The notes: generated by a model from the sequence alone, not told the origin. A stretch of DNA of 64,000 nt from Wallemia ichthyophaga EXF-994 (GCF_000400465.1 NW_008806277.1:1-64000), one strand, 5' to 3'. Counted from the stretch's first letter, positions 23,191 to 32,270 are shown. Numbers and translations are program-made.

Positions 23191-23646
23191 CTTTGATTAT
23201 TTAATGGGAGTTGAATTGGCTATACTACTACTTACAATTTCAGTTTATCGTCTGCGTGGGATTAAATTGTGTTGATCAGTTGATTGTCTACTTACAACGG
23301 ATCCAAGTGCTGTACTTGTTAAATAAATTGTTCAAATCCTTTAAGTATTTCGCTTACAGTTTTTAAATAAAGCTCAAGTAATTGTCAATATTCAAGAGAA
23401 TTTAACGTTGGAACCCAAGCGACGCGATGATGTCACGATCAAAAGAGGTACCAAATACGTTTTTGGAAATCGCTGAAGATATTTGATTGATAAAGATATA
23501 GTTGATCTCCGCGCATTGACAGATACAGTTCCGAACGCCTCCGAGAAGCTTTTTGTGTGATTCTAATTGGAGGTGTTCATCGGGATTACTCGGTAATATT
23601 CGTATTACGCAATAGATAACTCACGCATTATCACCAAATAACTTAT
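23191..23646. other. Upstream region of the glycerol-3-phosphate dehydrogenase gene
   Basis: About 455 bp between this gene's start and the stop of the RGP1 gene. No gene seen. It contains a CRE-like half site TGATGTCA around 23433 but no obvious stress-response CCCCT cluster. Confidence 0.4.
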
Positions 23647-25878
23647 TCAAAGTAGTATATTACACAATTCGGGTTCGTAGTCTGTTGAATTTGGTAAAAC
23701 ATTCAGTGGTATCTGGCATTGAATCAGCTCTTCCTTCCCTTTTCCATCCCCGCCTCCTAATCTATCCTGCGACCTGAACGAGTTGGGTATGTGATCCACG
23801 TTGACAAGGTGATTTACACTTTTCGCGCAAAATCCATTACCGAGATTGAGATTAGTAGTAGATGGGGAAGATGGCGTTGATGTTGAGCTTGAGGATGTGA
23901 ATGGAGTGCGTGGCATAGGCTGAAGAATTGGCGTGGGTAGTGGGGATGAATCGAGGCTGCCTATTGATGGTCTGGGTGAGAGTGCTTGCGGGTCCTCCAC
24001 AATTACTGGTATTATTACTAAAAATGACAGCTTGATAATCCACTTTACTTCAACTGAATTTTGGTCATGTGTTAGATACTTTTATTGTAACTTGTCTTCC
24101 TACTTACAGATAGATGTCTTGAAATCTGATGATTGGTGTGAAGGTACATCAAGCGAAAAACCTATTTCGGACAAGTCGATTGCGAGAGGTTGATGAAATT
24201 CTGAATGTACTTTACGCGTAGCGTTTATCGTATGCTTTTGATTGAGGTTTGCATAATTCTCATTCGCAATTTCGTGACTTTCCAGTGTAGCTGATAACTG
24301 TTGTAAAATTAGCACATAATACCACAAACTTGAAGACAAACCGACCTTCAAAACCTTACCGCACATAGTATTGGGTTTATTTATTGATATCTTACCCAAC
24401 ACACTCTCACCCAATCTAAATGTAGACTTGACTATGGAGAGAATAGCGATATTGAGATCATCCTTGGTGATTTCGTAGGTGACCTTCTGTGAGTTCCTCG
24501 AACTAATTCCTATTGCTGTACGACATTGCTCACTGACCCTGGTGCCAATATCTGCATTTTCAAAAGGACCGTCGTATCCGGACGAATTAGTTGAACTACT
24601 CCTTTGCATTGAGTCGTAAGTTGTTAAATAAAGCTTTTGTGCGTATTTGTAAGCCTTTTCGAAGCAGCTGTTTGAGGGTGTGTTTGATGGTGGGGTGTTT
24701 GTTGGGGTATTTGCTTTGACTACCTGCTTGTCAGCACCACTGCCATAACCAACGTCACCACCCTTCACTATCGCTTCTTCGTTGATTTCCATTATAGGTT
24801 TGAGGACATCAAACCTCCTGCTTTCCTCATCAATTGTGACATTTGGGAGTACTTTTATTGGTATTTTGATAACGCGAGCATTTCCATTTTGTTTATTAGT
24901 ACCTACAACAAACTCGTAGGTTATTTTACCAATTTTGCCGTGATAGCTGGGTGGTAAAGTTATCGGCAGAGTGTGTTGAAAAGTGATTGTGGTGTCTTGG
25001 TTAGGTGAAAGCACTTTATCAACAACCAAGACAGATCTCCTAGTTTCCCAAATCGATAGTGTTGTGTTGGAGGTGTCGTTTGAGTTTGACGAGTTGTTGA
25101 GGTGGTTGAACCAGTTCGTGAGGCTGAAATTGAACAGTGTACTGCTGCGTTTGTGGGGATTTGCTTTTACATCGTCCAGGACACCTCCACCGAGTACATT
25201 TGACGATCTGCGGTTAGTCATGGTGCTCCTCTTTATCAGCGAGCGATTGAGCTCAATTTTGCCACAAAGTTGAGCAGTCGCCCATAGAATCTTCTCGTGG
25301 TTCGGAAGTAGGGGTGTTTTGAGGTTGCGATTCAGTTTATGATAGGTTGAGTTATCCTGCATGGTAGAAGATGTGGGAGTGGGAGTGGAAAGGTTTGAAG
25401 CTTTGCGCGTGTGGGGATGCCTCCAAGGGAGGTTTGGAGAGCGTGTGGGTGATTGTGTGGAGTTAATTGACAATGAAGAAGGTGAAGAGGAAGAAGAGGG
25501 TGGTGAGGGTGAGGACAGCGTCTCAGCAGATGAGAATCGCTTTGAGAGGTCAATTGATTGTACTTGTCTGTTGTGTCGTAAAGTAGAAGGCCTGCCTTTA
25601 CCAATACCAACGTCATTCTGAGGTACAGGATCAGAATTCTTACCAACGAGACCACATCTTGATGGAGGTTGTTTGAGTTGTGCCTGCTGTGCGCGTGTGT
25701 TACTCAGTACACCGCCATTGTTATGATTCGTGGATACGGACAGAGACCTTTGATGTGCGTGTGGAGATGGAATTGTTGATTGTGGCTGAGAATTTATAAA
25801 TTTAAGCGTGAATGTTATCTTATCGCCTGCAAAGTAGTAGTATTTATCAGATTTAATTTCAACGCGTAATCCATCCAT
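23647..25878 (-). CDS. RGP1: Rgp1, subunit of the Ric1-Rgp1 exchange factor for Ypt6/Rab6
   Basis: Rgp1 partners Ric1 to activate the Golgi Rab Ypt6. The N-terminus LRVEIKSDKYYYFAGDKITF is the arrestin-like first strand region. LLPNHEKILWATAQLCGKIE follows after a long Ser/Pro-rich insertion. LPITLPPSYHGKIGKITYEF and the KVLPNV segment are characteristic of the family. One intron (about 24052-24107, GTAAGT to TTCAG) removes an apparent stop at 24100. It continues as FEVKWIIKLSFLVIIPV into a second low-complexity region and the final strand ELIQCQIPLNVLPNSTDYEP. The protein is long for the family because of the disordered inserts. Start MDGLRVEIK fits the family. Confidence 0.87.
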
Positions 25879-26094
25879 TAGTAGGTATTTATATATATCG
25901 CTATAATCCTGTGTTTTTGCAAAATACGGCTATCAAATAATATACTTGAAATTTTAAGCTTATTATTTACGTACTTGTTGGTGAGTGGTGCAGGGGTGCC
26001 GGTGCAGATCGTATTTCATAATAAATTACAAAATTGTTTAAAATTGTTTCGTTAAATCCAGAGTCATTGAGGGTGTTGTAGTAATATATACCAC

Positions 26095-26484
26095 CTACTG
26101 ACGCCCCGCCGCCTTTCTGAACTCCTCTTTGTATTCGTTTAATGAAGAATCCTTGTTTGAGAGCCTGTCTGCCCAAGTCTGTGAAGCAAACTTACGTTCG
26201 CCCTTGGTGGAATCAGCTTTCGACATGAAGAAGAATCCTGCGACGACGACGATTGAGCCGATAATTCCTGCGAGCTGTGGAGTGTTAGTGCGGTACTTAC
26301 GAACCTTAATCCCTTAAGAAAACCCACCGGATAAAGTGATGGGTCACGCTTTGCGAACTTGTTGAAAGTCTTCGCCGTATCACGAGCGCTCTTTTGTGGC
26401 TGATTGTTTGTACCTGGTGGCTGGTGTGGGTGTGAGCGGTAAATATCGTATAGTTATACCAATTCCCACCTGTGGCGATGACAT
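26095..26484 (-). CDS. Small single-pass membrane protein, perhaps mitochondrial
   Basis: A three- or four-exon gene too broken up to show as a single frame. Exon 1 (26470-26484) encodes MSSPQ. The second exon encodes PPGTNNQPQKSARDTAKTFN and ends RDPSLYP, and the last exon starts LAGIIGSIVVVAGFFFMSKA, a clear transmembrane helix. The ending is NEYKEEFRKAAGRQ, giving about 80 residues. I do not recognise a named family, but a short protein with an RDPxLYP motif before a single helix and a charged tail is a shape seen in small fungal mitochondrial inner-membrane proteins. Intron boundaries follow GTGGG/CACACCAG and GTGGGT/CTCCACAG. Confidence 0.6.
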
Positions 26485-26780
26485 TATTGGTAGTGTGGAA
26501 TCAAGAAGTAGTTGTAGCCAATTTAAGTTTATATTTTGTAGTTATTTACGGTAAAATTTAAATCCATCCATTCATCATTCAGTCTTTACTCTATTCTTCT
26601 AACTACCCTGCTTCTCTGCGTGTTGCCACCCATTCTTGTGGATTTCTGACGTCATCCCGGAAAACTCAATTGGCGCCGACTTACCTTAAATAAACTTTTT
26701 GTTCGTATAGGGATCATCAGACTCTGCCCCTGAATCACCTAGCTATCGCTCACTCTCAAGTTTCAACCACCAACAACTGA

Positions 26781-27063
26781 ATGCATCCACATCTGTACAC
26801 AGACGACAAGCAAGCAGGTGAGCTGGTCAATGCACATGGCAATCGATTCACTTAAATTAAAATAAGCTTGCGGTGATGTTATTCGCCAGTTACAAGAGTG
26901 CAGAGACAAAGGTTGGTTGAATAGGCTGAGCGGGGCATGCAATCCCATCGACAAGGCGCTTGGAAAGTGCTTGCGGGAAGAGAGGATCGATAGGACGCGT
27001 AGAAATCTGGAAAAGTCAAAAGAGCGCAACAGGAAGAAGCAAGAGGCGTGGAGTAGCTTGTAG
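26781..27063 (+). CDS. CMC2: Cmc2-like twin Cx9C protein, cytochrome c oxidase biogenesis
   Basis: A small mitochondrial intermembrane-space protein. Exon 1 (26781-26817) starts MHPHLYTDDKQA. The intron 26818-26866 (GTGAGC to AAATAAG) joins exon 2 (26867-27063), which restores ACGDVIRQLQECRDKGW. This gives the first Cx9C pair (C-GDVIRQLQE-C) and then CNPIDKALGKC, the second. The spacing of 12 residues between the pairs and the MHPHL start are the Cmc2 pattern. Other acceptors break the frame or remove the first cysteine, which supports this model. The stop is 10 bp from the stop of the convergent methyltransferase gene. Confidence 0.85.
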
Positions 27064-27073
27064 AAGACACCAT

Positions 27074-27874
27074 TTATAAGTGCAGAATGACGACTCTGTT
27101 GATTCTGTCGTTAAATGGGTCTTCTATAAGCTCCACATTGGCTACACCACTCTGCTTGGCCAGCTTTACCACCAATTGAGCCTGATTATAACCAACTTCC
27201 ATCCAAACTTGTTTGTTAAACGCATCCTTGAGTAAATAGATCATTCTCTTATAAAACACCAGTCCGTATTCATCTCCCCCAGCGAGTAGTGCATCTTTAT
27301 CCTCCCAATCCCGGACTTCTGAGTGCAGTGTCTTGTAATCGCGTTGAGTAATGTAAGGTGGATTGATAGTAATAACATTGTAGCTGCTGAGGTCTATAGA
27401 TTCACTGAGAATGTCCATCTGCTTCACCTCGAACCTCTCGAGCTGCTCCTTGGTGAGATTGTTACGTGCGTTGATTGTAGCTAGCTTGCACGCCTTGGGT
27501 GAGCTGTCCACTACCACGACGCTATCGCAGTGCAGCTCCTTAGCAATACTCACACCAATGCACCCACTCCCTGTACACAGATCTAGCACTCTAAGCTGTC
27601 TATTATCACAAAATCGCGCGATTAGTTTGTCTACCCAGAATTCTGTCTCCTGGCGTGGAATAAGCGTTGGTGGAATACACTGAATCACTGCACTATTGAA
27701 TGGCTGGTTGCCTATAACGAATTGCAGCGGTTTCCCCGATAGTCGCTGTCCCAGTTTGAATACAGCCTCTTTGCCACTCCTACAGCTCTGTCTAACCCAT
27801 CTAATCTCATTGTACGCGTCTGCGCTGCCAAAGCTATCCACCATTCTCCGCGTTACAGTTAGCCGCCTTCTCAT
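27074..27874 (-). CDS. MTQ1: HemK/PrmC-type peptide chain release factor N5-glutamine methyltransferase
   Basis: S-adenosylmethionine-dependent methyltransferase that modifies the GGQ glutamine of a release factor. One frame of 266 codons. PLQFVIGNQPF and PPTLIPRQETEFWVDKL precede the SAM motif VLDLCTGSGCIGVSIA, and the catalytic NPPY lies in NVITINPPYITQRD. The presence of the N-terminal PLQ/PRQET region is the HemK/PrmC/Mtq1 type (mitochondrial release factor) rather than the shorter Mtq2. No strong mitochondrial presequence is obvious except the very basic first residues MRRRLTVTRRM. Its ATG is 55 bp from that of the divergent ferrochelatase gene. Confidence 0.9.
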   Translation of the reverse strand: MRRRLTVTRRMVDSFGSADAYNEIRWVRQSCRSGKEAVFKLGQRLSGKPLQFVIGNQPFNSAVIQCIPPTLIPRQETEFWVDKLIARFCDNRQLRVLDLCTGSGCIGVSIAKELHCDSVVVVDSSPKACKLATINARNNLTKEQLERFEVKQMDILSESIDLSSYNVITINPPYITQRDYKTLHSEVRDWEDKDALLAGGDEYGLVFYKRMIYLLKDAFNKQVWMEVGYNQAQLVVKLAKQSGVANVELIEDPFNDRINRVVILHL

Positions 27875-27929
27875 TGGTTGGTTGTTGTACCGGTACTGTC
27901 ACCACTGCCATTACCAACACACCAACACC

Positions 27930-29108
27930 ATGAGAATCACGCCTTCCCAGCTCAAGAACGCCTCCCCCACCGCCGTCGTTATGATGAACATGGGTGGTCC
28001 CGCCACACTCGACAACGTTCACTCATTCCTCTCAAACCTCTTCCACGATAAGGATCTAATCCCGCTGCCATTCCAATCAATTCTCGCCCCTAGAATCGCC
28101 AATAGACGTACACCCAAGATAAAGCAGCAGTACAAAGAAATCGGCGGCGGCTCACCCATCCTCCATTGGACACAGCGTCAGGGCGATGAAATGGTGAAGC
28201 TGCTGGACGAGCTCTCTCCTGCTACAGCCCCGCATAAGCCCTACATCGCATTCAGATATGTCGATCCTCTCACAAAAGACACGCTCGCGCAAATGAAACA
28301 CGATGGCGTCACTCGCGCTGTAGCGTTCACGCAATACCCCCAATACTCGTGCAGCACCACTGGGAGCAGTTTGAATGAGCTCTATCGCCAGATTCATGCG
28401 CTGGGCATAGACAAGGATATAAACTGGTCCATTATTGACAGATGGCCCAACCACCCACTCCTAGTTGAAGCTTTTGCGGAGAATGTCGCCAAGTCTTTGC
28501 GTAAGTATGCTCCTGAAGAACGTGGCAAAATCCCCATTCTCTTCTCTGCTCACTCGCTTCCGATGAGTGTGGTGAACAGGGGAGATCCGTATCCAGCAGA
28601 GGTAGCGTCTACGGTGCAAGCGGTAGTTAGTCGACTGCCTGGCCTCACTGGCCATACCAACCCACACCGACTCACCTGGCAGTCCCAAGTCGGGCCATCC
28701 GCCTGGCTCGGCCAGCAGACCTCCGATGCTATACAAGGTCTGCGCCGTCTCGGCTACACAAAGGCCCTCGTCGTCCCTATTGCTTTTACATCTGACCATA
28801 TTGAGACGCTGTACGAACTAGATCTCGAGTGCGTCGAGGAGGCTCGCGAGATCGGTCTCCAACTCGACCGCGTGGACAGCCTGAATGATAGCCCTGCTTT
28901 CGTGCGCGCTATCGCCGACCTCGCCGCTGAGCATCTGGGTAGTGTCTATCAGAATAAAGTGACAGACATCAGCCATACTGGTTACGTCGGCGGTTGGGTC
29001 CCGGGTCACCCTACCTCCACTCAATTCGCTCTCAGGTGTCCAGGATGCACCAATGATGTCTGCCTCAAACAGAAAAATTTCTTCAATCGCGGTAGTAGTG
29101 TTATATAG
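27930..29108 (+). CDS. HEM15: Ferrochelatase
   Basis: Last enzyme of haem biosynthesis, inserting iron into protoporphyrin IX at the mitochondrial inner membrane. Conserved segments include AVVMMNMGGPAT, IGGGSPILHWTQRQG, FTQYPQYSCSTTGSS, FSAHSLPMSVV and PIAFTSDHIETLYELD. The His in SAHSLP and Glu in HIETLYE are the active-site residues. The C-terminal FALRCPGCTNDVCLKQK supplies the [2Fe-2S] cysteines found in fungal and animal enzymes. The first ATG (27930) leaves only about 15 residues before the conserved core, shorter than a usual presequence. The same frame stays open upstream to 27696 without any ATG. Confidence 0.94.
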   Translation: MRITPSQLKNASPTAVVMMNMGGPATLDNVHSFLSNLFHDKDLIPLPFQSILAPRIANRRTPKIKQQYKEIGGGSPILHWTQRQGDEMVKLLDELSPATAPHKPYIAFRYVDPLTKDTLAQMKHDGVTRAVAFTQYPQYSCSTTGSSLNELYRQIHALGIDKDINWSIIDRWPNHPLLVEAFAENVAKSLRKYAPEERGKIPILFSAHSLPMSVVNRGDPYPAEVASTVQAVVSRLPGLTGHTNPHRLTWQSQVGPSAWLGQQTSDAIQGLRRLGYTKALVVPIAFTSDHIETLYELDLECVEEAREIGLQLDRVDSLNDSPAFVRAIADLAAEHLGSVYQNKVTDISHTGYVGGWVPGHPTSTQFALRCPGCTNDVCLKQKNFFNRGSSVI

Positions 29109-29542
29109 ATATTTCCTTCCTTCTTTTCATGAAATCTGCTTATACCTTGTGCGCTCAAGTTAAAATTGTTTTGCAAAGTATTTTGATATATAGAAATCAT
29201 AGTATGTAGTCAAAAGCTTTACAAATATTGATAATCTTCGCCTATCCATACTTCTTGTACATTGATAGCTAACGATTTTAGTGACTCAAAGGGATGCGGT
29301 TCTTGGCATGTGTGCCGTAAGTTGGGAGGTAACTACGTGGAGCTACCGAAGGCGCGCGGGTGGGTGTTGAGCTGGTTTTTGAAGAACTCGTAAAGGGTTT
29401 GTAGAGAGTGTGAGTTTCTGAGTAATGAACCTAATCCGAACTGAATATTTATCTTGGTAATTTTTCTTCATAATGTGATTTTGGCCATTATATGTCTTTT
29501 ATATATGAAAATTCTATGTGAGATGGTGTCCTCTGTGCCACA
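29109..29542. other. Intergenic stretch with possible remnant of a minus-strand gene
   Basis: 434 bp between ferrochelatase and the duplicated unit. On the minus strand a short coding-like segment ends at about 29279 with SYLPTYGTHAKNRIPLSH and is preceded, in another frame, by LQTLYEFFKNQLNTHPRAF. The two are separated by a frame change. I recognise neither and see no upstream exon, and the duplication breakpoint is only about 100 bp further. A TGACTCA site occurs at 29282-29288. Confidence 0.35.
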
Positions 29543-29631
29543 AGCATTGCATTGAGGTGAAGCAATCAATATGAAAACGTACAATGACTTGATTTTATGA
29601 ATATTTGCGTACACCTTTTGCGTTTCAATTG

Positions 29632-29639
29632 TATATATT
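29632..29639 (+). promoter_or_regulatory. TATA-like box upstream of the permuted tRNA (copy 1)
   Basis: TATATATT, 54 bp before the first base of the tRNA 3' half. An upstream TATA element is a common feature of fungal Pol III genes, and may matter here because the internal B box precedes the A box. The same site is at 34268-34275 in copy 2. Confidence 0.5.
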
Positions 29640-29692
29640 TTTAAGCTGCAAAGGAATTCTCAGTTCAAAATAACTCAACGGGAGTAGCTGAT

Positions 29693-29768
29693 ATCGAAAG
29701 GTTGCAGGTTCGAGCCCTGCGTCGGTCACCACGGCCGGCTGGCTCAATGGTAGAGTATTCGACTACGG
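29693..29768 (+). tRNA. Circularly permuted tRNA-Arg(ACG), copy 1
   Basis: The 3' half (29693-29728) comes first and the 5' half (29733-29768) second, with CCAC (29729-29732) between. Joined end to start, they form 72 nt. Acceptor stem GGCCGGC pairs with GTCGGTC (two G-U pairs), with discriminator A. D stem is GCTC/GAGT with loop AATGGTA, and anticodon stem is TTCGA/TCGAA, perfectly paired. The loop is CTACGGA, the variable loop AGGTT, and the T arm GCAGG-TTCGAGC-CCTGC. The anticodon is ACG, for arginine. The A box TGGCTCAATGG (29740-29750) and B box GGTTCGAGCCC (29707-29717) are intact but in reversed order. No conventional 5' half lies upstream of the 3' half, and no 3' half lies downstream of the 5' half. 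Expression is not shown by sequence. Confidence 0.82.
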
Positions 29769-29779
29769 CATTGAAATAA

Positions 29780-29786
29780 TTTTTTT
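29780..29786 (+). terminator. Pol III-type T7 terminator after the permuted tRNA (copy 1)
   Basis: Seven T residues, 11 nt after the end of the tRNA 5' half. This is where a Pol III transcript beginning upstream of the 3' half and ending after the 5' half should stop. There is no T run of four or more between the two halves. The copy 2 equivalent is 34416-34422. Confidence 0.7.
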
Positions 29787-30381
29787 CTTATTCACTTTAT
29801 AAGTGCGGCAGAATAACGACCGTTATCATCAATTGCGTTTCACTCAAGCCAAATTTTTAGCCCTATCACTGACACTCACGTTTCAACATAAAAAGTGATA
29901 CGAACATAAAACTTTCTTCTCAAATGATTTAAGGTTTTGAAGTACTTGTATTATTTGCACGACTCTCGTTGGTTGTTTTCTAGATTTACATTATTAAGTG
30001 AATCCGGTTAAATGGCATCTGCATTGTTTTCTGAGCCACTACTATCTAAGCATTTTCGTTATTCCAATATTTCATAGCGTTTGAAATGGTTGAGATTGAG
30101 ACACTGTCTCTCAATCGAATACCCGTAGATTGTCTTTGGCAGCGTGAGGAAGAATTTAAAATGACCTGAAGCATTGGCAGAGTTTTAATTCTATTTCTTT
30201 AGGCCTTTTTTACACTCTTCACGTCAGCTCGTCACCCTCGAATTAAACCCCTCTTCGGAAAGGTTTCTGGGTTTCAGCTAGTAAGATTAACAGAATACTT
30301 GGAAGCAAAGTGACTACAAGAATTGTTTACTAAGGGATTTTCCAATGTGTGCTATGTGGGCGTCTATTAACCGAGCGTAGC

Positions 30382-30646
30382 TCAACGATACAGCCTCAAT
30401 CTTGCAGCAACATAGATTATCTCAGCAGGGAGCCTTGCGAAGGACTTCTTGTTGGATGTTTTGTCGTCTGTGGATTGCTTTGTCTTGGTGGTTGAGGTTA
30501 GATAGAGAGATGAAGTGAGGGATGGAGAGCAAACCTACCAGGAGTATCGCTCAAAGTGGACTTTGAACGGACTGCCAGATCTTAGTTGGAGTTCAGAAAG
30601 AGTTAAATGAGCGGAGATAAAGCTTACTGGGAGTAGCAAAGACCAT
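30382..30646 (-). pseudogene. Truncated F-box gene fragment (copy 1)
   Basis: Three short exons can be joined: 30628-30646, 30539-30571 and 30467-30382. They have GTAAGC and GTAGGT donors and GGCAG and CCACAG acceptors. The product starts MVFATPIRSKSTLSDTPDD and runs into SFARLPAEIIYVAARLRLYR before a stop. LPAEIIY is the beginning of an F-box, but the rest of the domain and any substrate-binding part are missing, and the 500 bp beyond show no continuing frame. I read it as the 5' remnant of an F-box gene; a further unrecognised intron is possible. Confidence 0.45.
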
Positions 30647-31060
30647 TTACAGGGAAAGGGCTAAACCCGCCATACTATGGTCCACAAGACGGCGAGCCGC
30701 GAGGAAATAAGTGTGGGCCACTACAGAACGCAGCGGTGTTAGAGTCGTTAATGTACTTTGACTCACGTGACTCTTGCCTTGTCTGTTGTGTTTCACTAAC
30801 CCGTTACCCTCGTTCCTAGTCTCGCGGCTAACAGCGTTGAAAGAGGGGTGATGAGCAAAACAAAGTACCATCTCAAAGCATACATATGAGAAAATTAGAA
30901 ATCACGATATCAACGCCTATCGCATGTCTGCTGATGACTGTGAAAAAAGCGTGAAAATCAAATGCATCATACAAGTTGGATAAAGCTGGATATCATTAGG
31001 ACGTCGTGCGTGTGAGTAGGTGGATATAATAAGAGGGGAAACACTGAGTTAAGCTGGCAT

Positions 31061-32139
31061 CTAGCGAGTTAGTTCTGGCGAGTTCTGCCAAGCAGAGTTT
31101 TGCAAAGTGAGCAGTTTATGAGTTTCGAGGCATTCCGCAATGAGACCTGGATAATTATGTTCCATCTCCTCTCTTACCGAATAAGCCCTGTAAAGAATCT
31201 CCGCAGTCTGTTTATCCTGCAGGAGGACTCTCAAGGAACCTCGAACGAACGGAAAAAGTTTACAACATTTCTGCAAGTCGTTATTCAGCGCGTTGAATTT
31301 TAAAGCGACAATATCGATATGAAACCCATTTAAAGCGCGCATCTCATCCTTTTGCGTCCGTTTTGTGATATAGTATTTCAGCAGAGCACGTTTCTTACAT
31401 GTCCTGTTTACAGAGTCTGTAAACTTACCAAATGTACGTAATGTATGTGTGTATCAAATTTAGTGGTGTATCGGTGGTGATTGAGCCATTTACCAGTTCG
31501 TAATTCTTGAAAATTATCATGTTCGGTTTACGCATGTAGCAGCTGTCCAGCGCGTTGAGAATTGCAATGAAGTGCTCCTGCGTTATCAAATCGAATCCAG
31601 GCATATCGACCAATGATGGTCGATGGATGCGGAGTAATTTGATACGGAAGTATTTGTCGCATATCGCAATGGCTAGCATCGCGGCTTTGAGATGTGTCAT
31701 GTGGTCTATGTTTATCGTTAGCTCTGTCGCACCGTCTGACCTACCAATCAGGAGATGTGTATTTTCAGTCTCGATGAGCGCGTCGAGTGTGAGAGTGAAC
31801 TTTTGCAGTACAGGCATTTTGTTGATGCATGTGGATAGCTGTGGACATGCTAATAACCGTGTGGATTTATTGAAGTGTTCCAGATTCAACTCAAGTACTT
31901 CTATCGAGTAGAGGAAATCTGTTGGTTGGAGTACACAGTTTTGAAGGAATGTCAGGTAAGATATCAGCTCAGCTGGTTTCGTGTTGTTTGTTGGTTTCAG
32001 AGATTGTATAATCAGACTTTTGGGATGTTTGCGGGTGAGTTTGTAGCTATTCTTAAGAGACGGCAAACAGCTCAGTTGCACCATGTAAGCTAATAATCCT
32101 ACAAACGACATCATCTGGGAAGCTCCAGAATCCTGCCAT
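31061..32139 (-). pseudogene. F-box/LRR-like gene with an apparent frameshift (copy 1)
   Basis: An ATG at 32139 opens MAGFWSFPDDVVCRIISLHG, a recognisable F-box start (FPDDVVCRII), which runs into TAA near 32053. A one-base shift there continues into a long frame LKNSYKLTRKHPKSLIIQSL and about 200 further residues with leucine-rich, alternating strand-helix character (LYSIEVLELNLEHF). That frame ends at 31425. After a 25-nt gap with GTAAGT and CAG ends, a frame of about 115 residues continues to 31061. The frameshift within the F-box suggests a broken gene, or a sequence error. A 25-nt intron would be very short, and it can fold as a 7-bp hairpin. Confidence 0.5.
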
Positions 32140-32270
32140 AGGAGAATTAGGTAGAGAAGATGGGGAAAACGGGGAAGAAAAAGCACAAAGCGCTCACAAC
32201 AGACACAAAACACCCGCCCACGCCAATTATACAGCCACAAAGAATCTATGGATGCAACAAGCAACTAAAT

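Noticed and set aside
29664-29728. A conventional tRNA ending at 29728
   Set aside because: The sequence upstream of the T arm cannot form an acceptor or a normal D arm with the 3' half: the ACTC/GAGT stem leaves only a 5-nt D loop and 18 nt to the T stem. Only the downstream segment completes the acceptor and anticodon stems.
29733-29790. Conventional tRNA with a long intron starting at 29733
   Set aside because: No T arm or 3' acceptor strand follows the 5' half; a T7 run comes within 11 nt. The next matching 3' half lies 4.56 kb away in copy 2.
30647-30871. 74-codon minus-strand frame, repeated at 35283-35507
   Set aside because: It repeats only because of the tandem duplication and overlaps what looks like the upstream region of the F-box fragment; no domain.
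30929-31050. Box C/D snoRNA starting at TGATGAC
   Set aside because: The C-like box is present, but no convincing D box and terminal stem were found at suitable spacing.
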